64,000 nucleotides of DNA from Pseudomonadota bacterium (GTDB taxonomy: Bacteria; Pseudomonadota; Alphaproteobacteria; Puniceispirillales; Puniceispirillaceae), in NCBI GenBank assembly GCA_027620495.1, contig JAQCEA010000002.1:167398-231397 (forward strand), read 5' to 3'. A model generated the notes under the pieces. That model had not been told where the DNA came from. It was given only the letters and a program-made list of their open reading frames with translations, and did no database searches. Shown piece by piece: positions 17,650 to 27,902 of the stretch (positions are counted from its first letter, which is position 1; every line of letters starts with the position of its first letter). The translations under genes and the position numbers were made by a program.

Positions 17650-18934
17650 CCAGTTAGCCGCTTATGAGGCGGCCTTTGCCTCTAGCATGCGGGCGCTTCA
17701 TCTTGAAAGCGCGACCCGGTTCATAACGGCCCTATCTGGCGGGCCTGACAGCACAGCGCTTACCTGTCTTGCCGATCTTTATGCCCGATCACATGGCAAA
17801 GACCATCAAGCTGTTATCGTTAATCACAATATTCGTCCAAACGCCACCAGCGAGGCTGTTCGTGTCAGCCAGCGTATGAAAAACCGCGACATTGCCAGTC
17901 AAATTCTGACCATAGAGGGTAAAGCCCCAGAAACAGCCGTCCAGGAATGGGCGCGGCATCAGCGGTATGCTGCATTGACCAAACTGGCACGACAACAAGG
18001 CGCGGTATTGCTGGTTGCCCATCATCAGGCAGATCAGGCGGAAACAGTGTTGATGCGTCTTGCCCATGGGTCTGGTGTTGTCGGGCTTGCTGGCATGCGC
18101 GGCTTGACTAGGCGTGACGCGGTGCTGGTGGCACGGCCATTGCTGGATTGGCACGCCGACAGTCTGGTTGATGTGTTAGGCTTGCTTGATTGTGCCTATG
18201 AAGATGACCCTAGCAATCAGAACAGCCAATTTGAACGGGTGCAAATGCGTAAATTTTTGCGTGACGCGGCGGCATCTGGGGCTTTGCTGAATGATCATGC
18301 ATTGCGGTTGGGCCGTGCCATGCAAGCCCTGTCCGATTATATGGATAGAGCCAGTTTAACAACATGGCAGGCGGCAATGTCCCGGTTTTCGACGGGCCAT
18401 GCCGTGATCGATGTGGATAAATTGTCTGATCTGCCCCGGTTCGCGTGGTTGTATCGTATGCGCCTGTTAATTCGCCAGATTGGTGGGCGTGCTTACGGTG
18501 TATCGGATGTGGCGTTGACCGGGCTACATGAACGGTTGCTGGCTGGCCAGAATAGCACCCTTGGCGGATGCCAGTTTGTAAAATCCGTGCGCCGCGGCAA
18601 AGCGGCCAGTTTTTATGTTGTGCGCGAATTAGGCCGTACGCCAGAGTCCGTGAATGTGGCGGCTGATGATGATGTTATTTTTGCTGGCTGCTGGCGGGTG
18701 CGGACAAAGCAAGCTGGAAAGCTGGTGCATGCGGGGGCGCTTGCTAATTCAGACGATGGGACGGCATCAACAGTATGGCCAGCAGATATTGCCAGCTTGC
18801 CTTATGTTGTCAGGCGTGCAATTCCTGTCATCATCACCCTTGACGGCAGGGTTTTTTATCCCCAATTAATAGGGGTAAATCCAGCGGTCACGTCCATGGA
18901 CACAGCTTTGTCGGCGCAGTTTTTGGGGCGGTAA
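17627..18934 (+). CDS. tilS: tRNA(Ile)-lysidine synthetase TilS
   Basis: TilS attaches lysine to C34 of the CAU-anticodon tRNA-Ile, changing its decoding from AUG to AUA and its charging from Met to Ile. The 435-residue protein has the ATP pyrophosphatase P-loop SGGPDS at 37-42, followed by VNHNIRPNA and VAHHQADQAETVLMRLAHGSG. The C-terminal third is less conserved, as usual for the family. It starts inside the end of cpoB (23-base overlap) and lies 42 bases before ftsH, a common order. Confidence 0.94.
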   Translation: MTQIAPTSQLAAYEAAFASSMRALHLESATRFITALSGGPDSTALTCLADLYARSHGKDHQAVIVNHNIRPNATSEAVRVSQRMKNRDIASQILTIEGKAPETAVQEWARHQRYAALTKLARQQGAVLLVAHHQADQAETVLMRLAHGSGVVGLAGMRGLTRRDAVLVARPLLDWHADSLVDVLGLLDCAYEDDPSNQNSQFERVQMRKFLRDAAASGALLNDHALRLGRAMQALSDYMDRASLTTWQAAMSRFSTGHAVIDVDKLSDLPRFAWLYRMRLLIRQIGGRAYGVSDVALTGLHERLLAGQNSTLGGCQFVKSVRRGKAASFYVVRELGRTPESVNVAADDDVIFAGCWRVRTKQAGKLVHAGALANSDDGTASTVWPADIASLPYVVRRAIPVIITLDGRVFYPQLIGVNPAVTSMDTALSAQFLGR

Positions 18935-18976
18935 ATTGTTTTTACGACAAATTGGATAAATTGACAGGACAGTGAT

Positions 18977-20893
18977 GTGAATAATCTGGCACGCAACGTA
19001 ATTATCTGGCTCATTTTTGGCGCTGCGCTTATTGGGCTGTTTAACCTTTTCCAAAGCCCGTCTTCCGGCCAACCAGCGAATGAGCTTGCTTATTCTGATT
19101 TCGTTGCCGAAGTCGAAGCCCAGCAGATTGACGAAGTGTTGATCGATGGCCGGACATTGCGCGGCGAGAGCAAAAATGGCCGTGTGATCACCAGCGTGAT
19201 GCCGGAAGGTACCGATATTGTTGCCGTATTGGACAAAAACGATGTGCGCATTGTCGCCAGCCCCGATAATAGCGGCATGCCTAGCTTCTTTTCGATCCTG
19301 TTATCATGGTTCCCGATGTTGCTGTTTATCGGCATTTGGATTTTCTTTATGCGTCAGATGCAGGGCGGATCGCGCGGTGCCATGGGGTTTGGCAAATCGC
19401 GGGCAAAATTATTAACCGAACATCAAGGCCGGGTTACATTTGAAGATGTTGCGGGTATTGATGAAGCAAAAACCGAACTTGAAGAAGTTGTCGAATTTCT
19501 AAAAGACCCTGGAAAATTCCAGCGCCTTGGTGGTAAAATTCCAAAAGGCGTCTTGCTTGTTGGCCCGCCGGGAACCGGTAAAACATTGTTGGCCCGCGCC
19601 ATTGCGGGCGAGGCCAATGTCCCATTTTTCACCATTTCGGGGTCTGATTTTGTCGAGATGTTCGTTGGTGTGGGTGCCAGCCGTGTTCGTGATATGTTTG
19701 AACAGGGCAAGAAAAACGCCCCTTGCATCATTTTCATTGACGAAATTGACGCGGTCGGACGGCATCGTGGTGCCGGTCTAGGCGGCGGTAATGACGAACG
19801 CGAACAAACCTTGAACCAGATGCTTGTTGAAATGGACGGGTTTGAGGCAAATGAAGGGGTGATTTTGATCGCCGCCACCAACCGCCCTGATGTATTGGAC
19901 CCAGCGTTGTTACGCCCCGGCCGGTTTGACCGACAGGTTGTTGTGCCAAATCCGGATGTAATGGGCCGTGAAAAAATCTTAAAAGTGCATATGCGCAAAA
20001 CCCCGCTTGCCGATGGTGTCGAACCGCGCGTCATTGCACGCGGTACCCCCGGCTTTTCCGGTGCTGATTTGGCCAATCTGGTGAATGAAGCGGCGTTGCT
20101 TGCCGCGCGCAAGGGGCGGCGGACAGTGTCTATGGCGGAATTTGAAGAAGCCAAAGATAAAGTGATGCTGGGGTCAGAACGGCGGTCTATGGTGATGACT
20201 GACGAGGAAAAGCGCTTAACCGCCTATCACGAGGCTGGTCATGCTGTTGTTGCCTTGCATTGCCCAGCATCAGACCCGATTCACAAAGCAACGATCATTC
20301 CGCGTGGCCGTGCGCTTGGTATGGTGATGCGATTGCCAGAGGGTGATCGCATTTCGCTTGCACGTGATAAAATTTATGCCGATTTGCGGGTGGCCTGTGG
20401 TGGTCGTATTGCCGAAGAATTGATCTTTGGGGATGATAAGGTCACCACTGGGGCGTCGTCTGATATTCGGATGGCGACTGATATGGCGCGCCGCATGGTG
20501 ACCGAATGGGGCATGTCCGAAAAACTGGGGTTTTTGGCCTATAGCGCCGATGAACAGGAAGTGTTTTTGGGCCGGTCGGTGTCGCAGCAAAAAAATATGG
20601 CTGATGCCACCGCGTCAATCATTGATTCAGAAGTCCGCCGCATTGTGGATGAAGCCTATGCTGCTGCGACCAAAATCTTGAAAAAACATAATGTGGAATT
20701 GGAACGGCTGGCACAAGGTCTGCTTGAATATGAAACGCTTGATGGTGAAGAAATCAAAATCATTGTCGAGGGTGGCACCTTGGTGCGCAAAGATGTCGAT
20801 GACACGCCGGTCAAGCCCGGCCCAGTACGCAAATCACGCACAGGTCTGCCCGGCACCGGACGGCCGAAAAAGCCCGGTGGCGAACCTGCCTAA
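18977..20893 (+). CDS. ftsH: ATP-dependent zinc metalloprotease FtsH
   Basis: FtsH is a membrane-anchored AAA+ protease that degrades misfolded membrane proteins and, in E. coli, regulators such as LpxC and sigma-32, both of which are encoded elsewhere in this window. The 638-residue protein has membrane segments at about 5-25 and 104-125 around a small periplasmic domain, Walker A GPPGTGKT at 196-203, Walker B IIFIDEID at 251-258, the second region of homology [19 protein letters not shown], and the zinc site HEAGH at 418-422. The start is GTG 18977 with AGGA upstream. It is followed by folP. Confidence 0.97.
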   Translation: MNNLARNVIIWLIFGAALIGLFNLFQSPSSGQPANELAYSDFVAEVEAQQIDEVLIDGRTLRGESKNGRVITSVMPEGTDIVAVLDKNDVRIVASPDNSGMPSFFSILLSWFPMLLFIGIWIFFMRQMQGGSRGAMGFGKSRAKLLTEHQGRVTFEDVAGIDEAKTELEEVVEFLKDPGKFQRLGGKIPKGVLLVGPPGTGKTLLARAIAGEANVPFFTISGSDFVEMFVGVGASRVRDMFEQGKKNAPCIIFIDEIDAVGRHRGAGLGGGNDEREQTLNQMLVEMDGFEANEGVILIAATNRPDVLDPALLRPGRFDRQVVVPNPDVMGREKILKVHMRKTPLADGVEPRVIARGTPGFSGADLANLVNEAALLAARKGRRTVSMAEFEEAKDKVMLGSERRSMVMTDEEKRLTAYHEAGHAVVALHCPASDPIHKATIIPRGRALGMVMRLPEGDRISLARDKIYADLRVACGGRIAEELIFGDDKVTTGASSDIRMATDMARRMVTEWGMSEKLGFLAYSADEQEVFLGRSVSQQKNMADATASIIDSEVRRIVDEAYAAATKILKKHNVELERLAQGLLEYETLDGEEIKIIVEGGTLVRKDVDDTPVKPGPVRKSRTGLPGTGRPKKPGGEPA

Positions 20894-20918
20894 ATCCCGT
20901 TAAATGCAGGACGGAATA

Positions 20919-22016
20919 ATGGTTACACGGACAAATCAGGCGGTACCAACGGTGCCGCCTTTTGCCATGCCGACTTGGATCCGCCCGCTTATCGGGGCGG
21001 GGGATGATGGCACGGTGCTTGCGGGCGGCTGGACAAACGCCCAGCAATTTGATGTGGTTACGCGCACGGCGGACGGCCAGCATTTGATTACCCGCATGTC
21101 AGAAGATGCGATTATTACACAGGCTGATGACCGCAATAAAGCCGCGGCTGTTCTTGAAAACCTCTACAAGCCGCGGGCTGATTTTGCCGGGTTGGAGATG
21201 TCAAAGCCGCATGTGATGGGCGTGATCAACACAACGCCTGATAGCTTTTTTGATGGTGGCGCACATATGGCACCAGCCACCGCGATTGCAAGCGGCATGG
21301 CGATGTGGCGGGCCGGGGCGTCAATCATTGATATTGGCGGCGAATCCACACGACCCGGCGCTGAAGCGATCACTCGCAATCAGGAATTAGCACGGGTATT
21401 GCCGCCAATTACCGGGCTGTCTCGGCAAAATATTCGCATATCTATCGATACCCGCCATGCCGAGGTAATGACGCGTGCCTGTGCGGCTGGTGCGGCGATG
21501 ATTAATGATGTTGAGGCGTTGCGGCGTGAGGGTGCTGTTGATGCGGCGGCGGCAAGCAGCGCACCGGTGATCATCATGCATATGCAGGGCCAGCCCGAGA
21601 CCATGCAGGACGAACCTTACTATGATTTTGCGCCGGTTGATATTTACCAGTTTTTAGAAGAACGGATTGAAGCGGCAATGGCCGCTGGTATTGCAAAATC
21701 GCATATTGCCGTTGACCCCGGCTTTGGCTTTGGCAAGACGGTTGCGCATAATTTACAAATTTTGAACTGGCTATCACTCTTTCATGGCTTGGGTGTGCCT
21801 ATCTTGTTTGGCGCTAGTCGCAAATCGACCATTGCCAAATTATCCAAAGGTGAGCCAGCAGATCAACGCCTTGCCGGTTCATTGGCGCTGGCGATGGCGG
21901 CCTATCGGCAAGGCGCGCAACTATTGCGGGTTCATGATGTTGCCGAAACCGTACAGGCGCTAGCGGTGGAACAGGCACTGCTTCAAGCTGGGCAATCATC
22001 GTTTCTGCGCTTGTGA
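20919..22016 (+). CDS. folP: Dihydropteroate synthase with N-terminal extension
   Basis: Dihydropteroate synthase joins p-aminobenzoate to the pterin pyrophosphate in folate synthesis and is the sulfonamide target. The catalytic part starts near residue 93 with MGVINTTPDSFFDGG and continues with DIGGESTRPGA, INDVEALR, a long TIM-barrel region containing VDPGFGFGKTVAHN, and the phosphate-binding stretch LFGASRKSTI. Ahead of it is an extra domain of about 90 residues not found in E. coli FolP (282 residues), similar in position to extensions in other alphaproteobacteria. ATG 20919 has AGGACGG close upstream; ATG 20904 is also in frame. Confidence 0.93.
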   Translation: MVTRTNQAVPTVPPFAMPTWIRPLIGAGDDGTVLAGGWTNAQQFDVVTRTADGQHLITRMSEDAIITQADDRNKAAAVLENLYKPRADFAGLEMSKPHVMGVINTTPDSFFDGGAHMAPATAIASGMAMWRAGASIIDIGGESTRPGAEAITRNQELARVLPPITGLSRQNIRISIDTRHAEVMTRACAAGAAMINDVEALRREGAVDAAAASSAPVIIMHMQGQPETMQDEPYYDFAPVDIYQFLEERIEAAMAAGIAKSHIAVDPGFGFGKTVAHNLQILNWLSLFHGLGVPILFGASRKSTIAKLSKGEPADQRLAGSLALAMAAYRQGAQLLRVHDVAETVQALAVEQALLQAGQSSFLRL

Positions 22017-22099
22017 TTTGGGGGCAAGCTATTCTAGATTAACAAGCGGTCGTCACATGCGCCAAATTGCGCGATGACATTTATGAAAAAGGGGCATCT

Positions 22100-23458
22100 A
22101 TGGCAGGGTTGTTTGGTACCGATGGGGTGCGTGCCCGTATTAACACCGGGTCAATGACGGCAGAAGCGGTTGTCCGGCTGGCCTTGGCCGCTGGCCGTTG
22201 GTTTGCCGACCATAACCCACGGTCACAACATGCCCGTCCAAAGGTGGTGATTGGCAAAGACACAAGGTTGTCTGGCTATATGATTGAGGCGGCCATGGTG
22301 GCTGGGTTTACCTCTATCGGCATGGATTGTCGGTTGCTTGGGCCAATTCCAACCCCAGCGGTGGCGCATTTGACCCGATCTTTGCGCGCCGAACTTGGTG
22401 TGATGATTTCAGCCAGTCATAATCCGCACCATGACAATGGCATAAAACTGTTTGGCCCAGATGGCTATAAGCTAGATGATTCGATTGAAGCTGAAATTTC
22501 GGCGCTGGCTGCTGGGTCAATTGCGCTTGCCGAACCAACAGAACTAGGCCGGGCGCGGCGTATGCTTGATTCGGTTGGCCGGTATGTTGAATTTGCCAAA
22601 TCGACATTGCCGGGCCGGATGCGTCTGGATGGGCTAAAATTGGTTGTCGATTGCGCCAATGGGGCCGCCTATCGCACAGCCCCGGACACGCTTTATGAAC
22701 TAGGCGCCGAAGTGATCCCGCTGGCCGTGGACCCGGATGGCCTCAATATAAATGCGTCATGCGGGGCGGTGCATCCGCAAATGATGGCTGATGCGGTGGT
22801 GGCACATGGCGCCGATGCGGGCATTTGTTTGGATGGTGACGCCGACCGTCTGATTATGGCCGATGATACCGGTAAGATCATTAATGGTGACCAGATTCTT
22901 GGTCGTCTAGCATTGGCGCTTCATCAAAAGGATGAACTGAACGGTGGCGGCGTGGTTGGTACGGTGATGACCAACCGCGGGTTAGAGCTATGTTTGCGTG
23001 ACGCTGGTCTGACCTTGCACCGTGCCAATGTTGGCGACCGGTATATTTTGGAAATGATGCGATCTGGCGGGTTTAACCTTGGCGGCGAACCATCTGGACA
23101 TATTTTGATGACACATTTGGCCCGCTCTGGTGACGGGTTGTTGGCCGCCTTGCAAATGCTGGCATTAATGCAACAGGCAGAACAGCCAGCCAGTGTGTTT
23201 TTCAATTCTTTTACGCTCTGTCCGCAACGTCTGGAAAATCTGCGTGATATTGATCCGAAAATTCTGCACAACCAAAAATTGCAAGCTGATCTTGCCGCGA
23301 TTGAAGCGGATATGAAGGGGGGTGGCCGGATTCTGGTGCGGCCATCAGGAACCGAGGCCTTGATCCGGGTGATGGCAGAGGCGGATACCAATATGCTTTT
23401 GACCCGCACAATGGACGCATTAATTTTGCGCATTCAACAAGAAGCAGAAAATAATTAA
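22100..23458 (+). CDS. glmM: Phosphoglucosamine mutase
   Basis: GlmM converts glucosamine-6-phosphate to glucosamine-1-phosphate, feeding UDP-GlcNAc for peptidoglycan and lipid A. The 452-residue protein begins GLFGTDGVRARIN, has the phosphoserine loop ISASHNPHHDNG near residue 105, the metal loop DGDADRL near 245, the sugar-binding GGEPSGH and the C-terminal phosphate loop RPSGTEALIR. ATG 22100 has AGGGG 6 bases upstream; an in-frame start at 22067 would add 11 unconserved residues. It is the last gene of the folP-glmM pair, a common alphaproteobacterial order. Confidence 0.96.
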   Translation: MAGLFGTDGVRARINTGSMTAEAVVRLALAAGRWFADHNPRSQHARPKVVIGKDTRLSGYMIEAAMVAGFTSIGMDCRLLGPIPTPAVAHLTRSLRAELGVMISASHNPHHDNGIKLFGPDGYKLDDSIEAEISALAAGSIALAEPTELGRARRMLDSVGRYVEFAKSTLPGRMRLDGLKLVVDCANGAAYRTAPDTLYELGAEVIPLAVDPDGLNINASCGAVHPQMMADAVVAHGADAGICLDGDADRLIMADDTGKIINGDQILGRLALALHQKDELNGGGVVGTVMTNRGLELCLRDAGLTLHRANVGDRYILEMMRSGGFNLGGEPSGHILMTHLARSGDGLLAALQMLALMQQAEQPASVFFNSFTLCPQRLENLRDIDPKILHNQKLQADLAAIEADMKGGGRILVRPSGTEALIRVMAEADTNMLLTRTMDALILRIQQEAENN

Positions 23459-23515
23459 ACAAAAACAGATTGTTAATATGTAGTAATATATTTCACTCGG
23501 GGTTTTTATGGCCTG

Positions 23516-23597
23516 TTGACATCTTTTGGCGTTTTTGCAATCCATAAGTTGGGCCGTCACTCCCCAACGAGTGGCAACATGTGATCGCGAGGATGCT
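23516..23597 (+). promoter_or_regulatory. Candidate serC leader: -35 element and structured 5' region
   Basis: A consensus -35 hexamer TTGACA lies at 23516-23521, with only a weak -10 about 17 bases on. Downstream, CACTC (23558-23562) and GAGTG (23569-23573) form a hairpin whose six-base loop CCCAAC is perfectly complementary to GTTGGG at 23548-23553, so the element can form a pseudoknot or two competing stems. A serC leader RNA family upstream of serC-serA is known in alphaproteobacteria. Position fits; I cannot confirm membership from memory of the consensus. Confidence 0.42.
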
Positions 23598-24764
23598 ATG
23601 ACAACGCACCCCAAGCCGGCTATGCGCCCGGCAATGCCTTTCTTTTCGTCCGGGCCAACAACAAAACGGCCGGGCTGGTCTCCTGCAGTCCTTGAAGACG
23701 CCATTCTCGGCAGGTCGCACCGCTCCAAACCCGCAAAAGCAAAAATCACCCGCACCATGGATTTGGCCCGCCAAATTCTAGGGCTGCCTGATAATTATTT
23801 GATCGGCATCGTGCCGGGGTCGGACACTGGCGCAGTTGAAATTGCGTTGTGGTCACTGCTTGGCGCGCGCGGTGTTGATGTGCTGGCATGGGAATCTTTT
23901 GGCAAAGACTGGGTCAATGACATTGTCAATCAATTGCAGATTGCGGACGTTACGGTGCATCAGGCCGCCTATGGCGCGCTGCCCGATCTTGCCGCGGTGA
24001 ATTTTGACAATGATGTGGTGCTGACATGGAACGGCACGACATCCGGGGTCAAACTGCCTGACGGCGACTGGATTGATGATCACCGCAAGGGGTTGGTGAT
24101 TGCTGATGCGACCTCGGCCTGTTTTGCGATGGAATTGCCATGGTCAAAGCTGGATGTTGTGACATTCAGTTTTCAAAAAGCCATTGGCGGTGAGGGCGCG
24201 CATGGGGTGATGATCTTGTCACCGCGCGCGGTAGAACGGCTAAACAGCTATACCCCGTCCTGGCCGATACCAAAATTATTCCGTCTGACGTCAAAAGGTA
24301 CATTCAACGCGGGCATTTTCGATAGCAACACCATCAATACGCCATCTTTGCTGGTGATTGAGGATGCGCTTGATGCGCTATTGTGGGCGCAATCAATTGG
24401 CGGATTGCCCGCCTTAATTGACCGGTCAGAATCCTGTTTATCCGCCATTAAACGATGGGTTGAGGCGTCATCTGTCTTTGGATTTCTGGCGAAAGACCCA
24501 GCGACCATTTCAAACACAAGCGTGACCATTTCGATTATTGACCCATGGTTTGCAGCACTTGATGACGATCAAAAGGCGGCGTTTGCGGCGGCGCTCGCGG
24601 CCCGTTTGGCGGCCGAAGATGTTGGCTATGATCTGGCATCTTATCGTGACGCCCCGGCAGGTCTGCGGATTTGGGCCGGGCCAATGGTTGATGTGAAAGA
24701 CATTGAAACGCTATTGCCATGGATAGATTGGGCCTATGCGACAGAGCGCGCCGCTTGTCTTTGA
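23598..24764 (+). CDS. serC: Phosphoserine aminotransferase (alphaproteobacterial type)
   Basis: SerC converts 3-phosphohydroxypyruvate to phosphoserine with glutamate as amino donor, the second step of serine synthesis, and uses pyridoxal phosphate. The 388-residue protein has SSGPTTKRPGW at the start, PGSDTGAVEIALWSLLG in the cofactor region and the Schiff-base lysine in VTFSFQKAIGGEGAHG. This matches the branch typical of alphaproteobacteria and some archaea rather than the E. coli branch. ATG 23598 has GAGG upstream; an in-frame ATG at 23526 would add 24 residues and run through the structured leader. The serA gene follows after 51 bases. Confidence 0.94.
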   Translation: MTTHPKPAMRPAMPFFSSGPTTKRPGWSPAVLEDAILGRSHRSKPAKAKITRTMDLARQILGLPDNYLIGIVPGSDTGAVEIALWSLLGARGVDVLAWESFGKDWVNDIVNQLQIADVTVHQAAYGALPDLAAVNFDNDVVLTWNGTTSGVKLPDGDWIDDHRKGLVIADATSACFAMELPWSKLDVVTFSFQKAIGGEGAHGVMILSPRAVERLNSYTPSWPIPKLFRLTSKGTFNAGIFDSNTINTPSLLVIEDALDALLWAQSIGGLPALIDRSESCLSAIKRWVEASSVFGFLAKDPATISNTSVTISIIDPWFAALDDDQKAAFAAALAARLAAEDVGYDLASYRDAPAGLRIWAGPMVDVKDIETLLPWIDWAYATERAACL

Positions 24765-24815
24765 CCATAGCGCCAACAAAGACCAACGATATTTTTAAGA
24801 AAGAATGGGGATATT

Positions 24816-26405
24816 ATGCCAAAAGTTCTGATCAGCGATAAATTAAGCCAAAATGCCGTGGATATTTTTGCCGCACATGGCGTTGATACAGAAGTAAAAA
24901 CCGGTCTGACACCAGAAGAATTGCAAGCCATTATTGGTGAATATGACGGGCTGGCCATCCGGTCTGCAACAAAAGTGACCGCGGCGGTACTTGCGGCGGC
25001 CACCAATTTGAAAGTTGTGGGCCGGGCTGGAATCGGTGTTGATAATGTCGATATCGCGGCGGCAACAAAGCGCGGCGTGGTGGTGATGAATACGCCGCAT
25101 GGCAACGCGGTGACTACGGCTGAACATGCGATGGCGATGATTATGGCGCTGGCCCGTCAAATTCCCGAAGCTTCACAATCGACGAAAGCCGGAAAATGGG
25201 AAAAATCCCGCTTTATGGGTACTGAATTGACAGGCAAATGGCTTGGTCTTGTTGGATGCGGCAATATTGGGTCTATCGTGGCTGATCGGGCGCAAGGAAT
25301 GAAAATGCGGGTGTTGGGTTATGACCCGTATCTGTCTGATGAAAACGCCAAACGATTGGGTATTGAAAAGGTCGATCTTGACGAATTGCTTCGCCGGGCT
25401 GATTTTATCACCATTCATACACCGCTGACCGACGCCACACGGAACATCATCAGCGCTGACGCTTTAAACAAAACCAAAAAAGGCGTGCGGATTATTAATT
25501 GCGCTCGCGGTGGTTTGGTAGATGAACTGGCCTTGGCCGCGGCGCTCGATACGGGCCATGTGGCCGGTGCGGCACTTGATGTATTTGTCAATGAACCAGC
25601 GACAGACAATGTTTTGTTTGGCTTTGATAATGTTGTTGCCACGCCGCATCTTGGTGCCAGTACGCTAGAGGCACAAGAAAAAGTGGCGCTACAAGTTGCC
25701 GAACAGATGGCCGATTATCTGACCAAAGGCGCGGTGACAAATGCGCTGAATATGGCATCTGTATCGGCCGAGGATGCGCCTATTTTGCGGCCATATATGG
25801 GGCTTGGTGCGCGTCTTGGCAGCTTTTTAGGGCAGGTTGAATCAACCGGATTGAAATCAGTGGTGATTGAGCTTGATGGCCGGGTCGCAAAACTCAATGC
25901 AGATCCGATCGTTGCATCAACATTGGCTGGGTTGCTGGGGCCGGCCATGGAATCTGTCAATATGGTCAATGCCGCCGCGGTGGCGTCAAGCAATGGCATC
26001 GCGGTATCGACCATTCGCCATGACCGGCAATGTGATTATGAAACCTTGTTACGCGTGACAATCAAGCATGATGGGGGTGAACGCACCATTGCTGGCACAT
26101 TGGTGGGGGGCAATAAGCCGCGGATTGTCGAAGTGCAATCGATCGCGGTGGAGTCTGATTTTCCAGAAAACCTGCTCTATCTTCGCAATTATGATAAACC
26201 GGGATTTATCGGGGATCTGGGTACGCTATGCGGGCGGCATGGTTTGAATATCGCAACCTTTCATCTGGGACGCCGTGATGTTGGCGGCGAGGCGGTTGCA
26301 CTTGTCGAGATTGATGATGTTTTGCCAGCTGGGGTGCTGGATGAAATCAAATCACTTCCCCAAGTGGTACGCGCCGATAATTTAAGGTTTTCAGCCCAAG
26401 ATTAG
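24816..26405 (+). CDS. serA: D-3-phosphoglycerate dehydrogenase
   Basis: SerA oxidises 3-phosphoglycerate to 3-phosphohydroxypyruvate, the committed step of serine synthesis. The 529-residue length is that of the long form with three regions: the catalytic/substrate domain, an NAD-binding Rossmann domain (GLVGCGNIGSIVADRA), an intervening ASB domain (about 315-445) and a C-terminal ACT domain (about 455-529) that may sense serine. Catalytic signatures are NCARGGLVDE and ATPHLGASTLEAQ. It is the partner of serC and the pair is probably one unit. Confidence 0.97.
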   Translation: MPKVLISDKLSQNAVDIFAAHGVDTEVKTGLTPEELQAIIGEYDGLAIRSATKVTAAVLAAATNLKVVGRAGIGVDNVDIAAATKRGVVVMNTPHGNAVTTAEHAMAMIMALARQIPEASQSTKAGKWEKSRFMGTELTGKWLGLVGCGNIGSIVADRAQGMKMRVLGYDPYLSDENAKRLGIEKVDLDELLRRADFITIHTPLTDATRNIISADALNKTKKGVRIINCARGGLVDELALAAALDTGHVAGAALDVFVNEPATDNVLFGFDNVVATPHLGASTLEAQEKVALQVAEQMADYLTKGAVTNALNMASVSAEDAPILRPYMGLGARLGSFLGQVESTGLKSVVIELDGRVAKLNADPIVASTLAGLLGPAMESVNMVNAAAVASSNGIAVSTIRHDRQCDYETLLRVTIKHDGGERTIAGTLVGGNKPRIVEVQSIAVESDFPENLLYLRNYDKPGFIGDLGTLCGRHGLNIATFHLGRRDVGGEAVALVEIDDVLPAGVLDEIKSLPQVVRADNLRFSAQD

Positions 26406-26555
26406 ACAGCGCTCCTGCATTGCTTTTTATCATAGGCTTCTGGTATAACTGCGCCGCGCACAAGGCATGTGATGAGGCTGCGGCTAATCAAACGCTGCGT
26501 GCGCAATGCAACTCAAAAAGACAGCGTTAATCCCCATATGATAAAGGTAGCATGA

Positions 26556-27854
26556 ATGGCGAATGTAGCGGTTATTGGCGCCCAATGGGGTGATGAGGGC
26601 AAAGGCAAAATTGTTGACTGGTTATCTAGCCGTGCCGATGTGGTGGTGCGGTTTCAAGGTGGTCATAATGCCGGGCATACCTTGGTCATTGATGGTGTTG
26701 AATATAAATTATCGTTGCTGCCATCAGGGATTGTGCGCCCGGGAAAAATGTCGGTCATTGGCAATGGGGTTGTGATTGACCCGTCACATTTGCTGAAAGA
26801 AATAGATTTATTACGCTCGCAAGGGGCAGAGATTACGCCGCAGACATTGTTGGTGTCTGAATCAGCGGCGCTGATCTTGCCGGTGCATCAGGCGGTTGAC
26901 GCGGCGCGCGAAGCGTTACGCGGCGAACAGAAAATCGGCACTACTGGTCGCGGTATTGGCCCAGCCTATGAAGATAAAGTGGCGCGCCGGGCGGTCAGGC
27001 TTGGCGATCTGGCATCTGAATCAACGCTTGCTGAAAAGCTTGATGCGCTGGTGGCGCATCATAATGTTTGGTTGGCGGCGGCTGGTCAACCAGAGGCCAA
27101 TGCCAAGGCAATCTATGGCGATCTTCTGGCCATGCGTGACCAGCTTTTGGCCTTTTCCGGGCAAAGCTGGCGCTTTTTGGCGGCGGCTAGATCCGATAAT
27201 AAGCGTATTTTGTTTGAGGGCGCTCAAGGCGTAATGCTTGATATTGACCATGGCACCTATCCATTTGTCACTTCAAGCAATACCGTAGCCGGGCAGGCGG
27301 CAACGGGTGCGGGGATCGGCCCCACCGATATTGGATTTGTTCTTGGAATTACCAAGGCCTATACAACGCGTGTTGGTAGTGGCCCGTTCCCAACTGAAGA
27401 TTTTGGTGCTGATGGCGACCGTATGGGTGAGCGTGGCCGCGAGTTTGGCACGGTGACTGGCCGTAAACGCCGGTGTGGCTGGTTTGACGCGGTAATGGTC
27501 AGGCAAGCTGGACATGTTGCCGGGATTAGCGGCATGGCGTTGACCAAGCTTGATGTGCTTGACGGGTTTGACATGTTGAAAATCTGTATTGGCTATCAAA
27601 TTGACGGCAGTGACAAAATTCTTGACTATTTCCCATCTGGTATGGGCGCACAAGCTGCATGTAAACCAGTTTATGAGGAAATGCCGGGCTGGCAAGATAG
27701 CACCTTTCGCGCGCGGAGCTGGGCAGAATTGCCAGCGAATGCGGTAAAATATATTCGGCGTGTAGAAGAATTGACAAAAATGCCAGTAACATTGCTGTCA
27801 ACAAGCCCGGAACGCGAAGACACTATTCTGGTAAAAGACCCGTTTGGCGGCTAG
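26556..27854 (+). CDS. purA: Adenylosuccinate synthetase
   Basis: PurA makes adenylosuccinate from IMP, aspartate and GTP, the first step toward AMP. The 432-residue protein starts [24 protein letters not shown] (the GDEGKGK P-loop), has the NAGHT substrate stretch, [14 protein letters not shown] and the C-terminal nucleotide site [10 protein letters not shown]. Length matches E. coli PurA (432). AAAGG lies about 10 bases before the start. A 150-base gap after serA shows no clear promoter or terminator. It converges on rpoH. Confidence 0.97.
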   Translation: MANVAVIGAQWGDEGKGKIVDWLSSRADVVVRFQGGHNAGHTLVIDGVEYKLSLLPSGIVRPGKMSVIGNGVVIDPSHLLKEIDLLRSQGAEITPQTLLVSESAALILPVHQAVDAAREALRGEQKIGTTGRGIGPAYEDKVARRAVRLGDLASESTLAEKLDALVAHHNVWLAAAGQPEANAKAIYGDLLAMRDQLLAFSGQSWRFLAAARSDNKRILFEGAQGVMLDIDHGTYPFVTSSNTVAGQAATGAGIGPTDIGFVLGITKAYTTRVGSGPFPTEDFGADGDRMGERGREFGTVTGRKRRCGWFDAVMVRQAGHVAGISGMALTKLDVLDGFDMLKICIGYQIDGSDKILDYFPSGMGAQAACKPVYEEMPGWQDSTFRARSWAELPANAVKYIRRVEELTKMPVTLLSTSPEREDTILVKDPFGG

Positions 27855-27877
27855 CAATATGGTTTCTAGGCGCTAGC

Positions 27878-27900
27878 CCGTTTTCAACAGGTTAAAACGG
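27878..27900. terminator. Bidirectional terminator-like hairpin between purA and rpoH
   Basis: CCGTTTT (27878-27884) pairs perfectly with AAAACGG (27894-27900) around a nine-base loop. The T/A bases in the stem give a U-rich arm in either direction. It sits in the 48-base gap between convergent purA and rpoH. There is no long T tract, so efficiency is uncertain. Confidence 0.5.
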
Positions 27901-27902
27901 CG

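Noticed and set aside
19423..20154. A 243-codon open frame on the minus strand opposite ftsH
   Set aside because: FtsH is intact with all motifs; the antisense frame is low-complexity and has no motif.
23516..23597. A SAM-II riboswitch before serC, because of the pseudoknot potential
   Set aside because: The conserved SAM-II loop sequences are not visible and the downstream gene is not a methionine or AdoMet gene.
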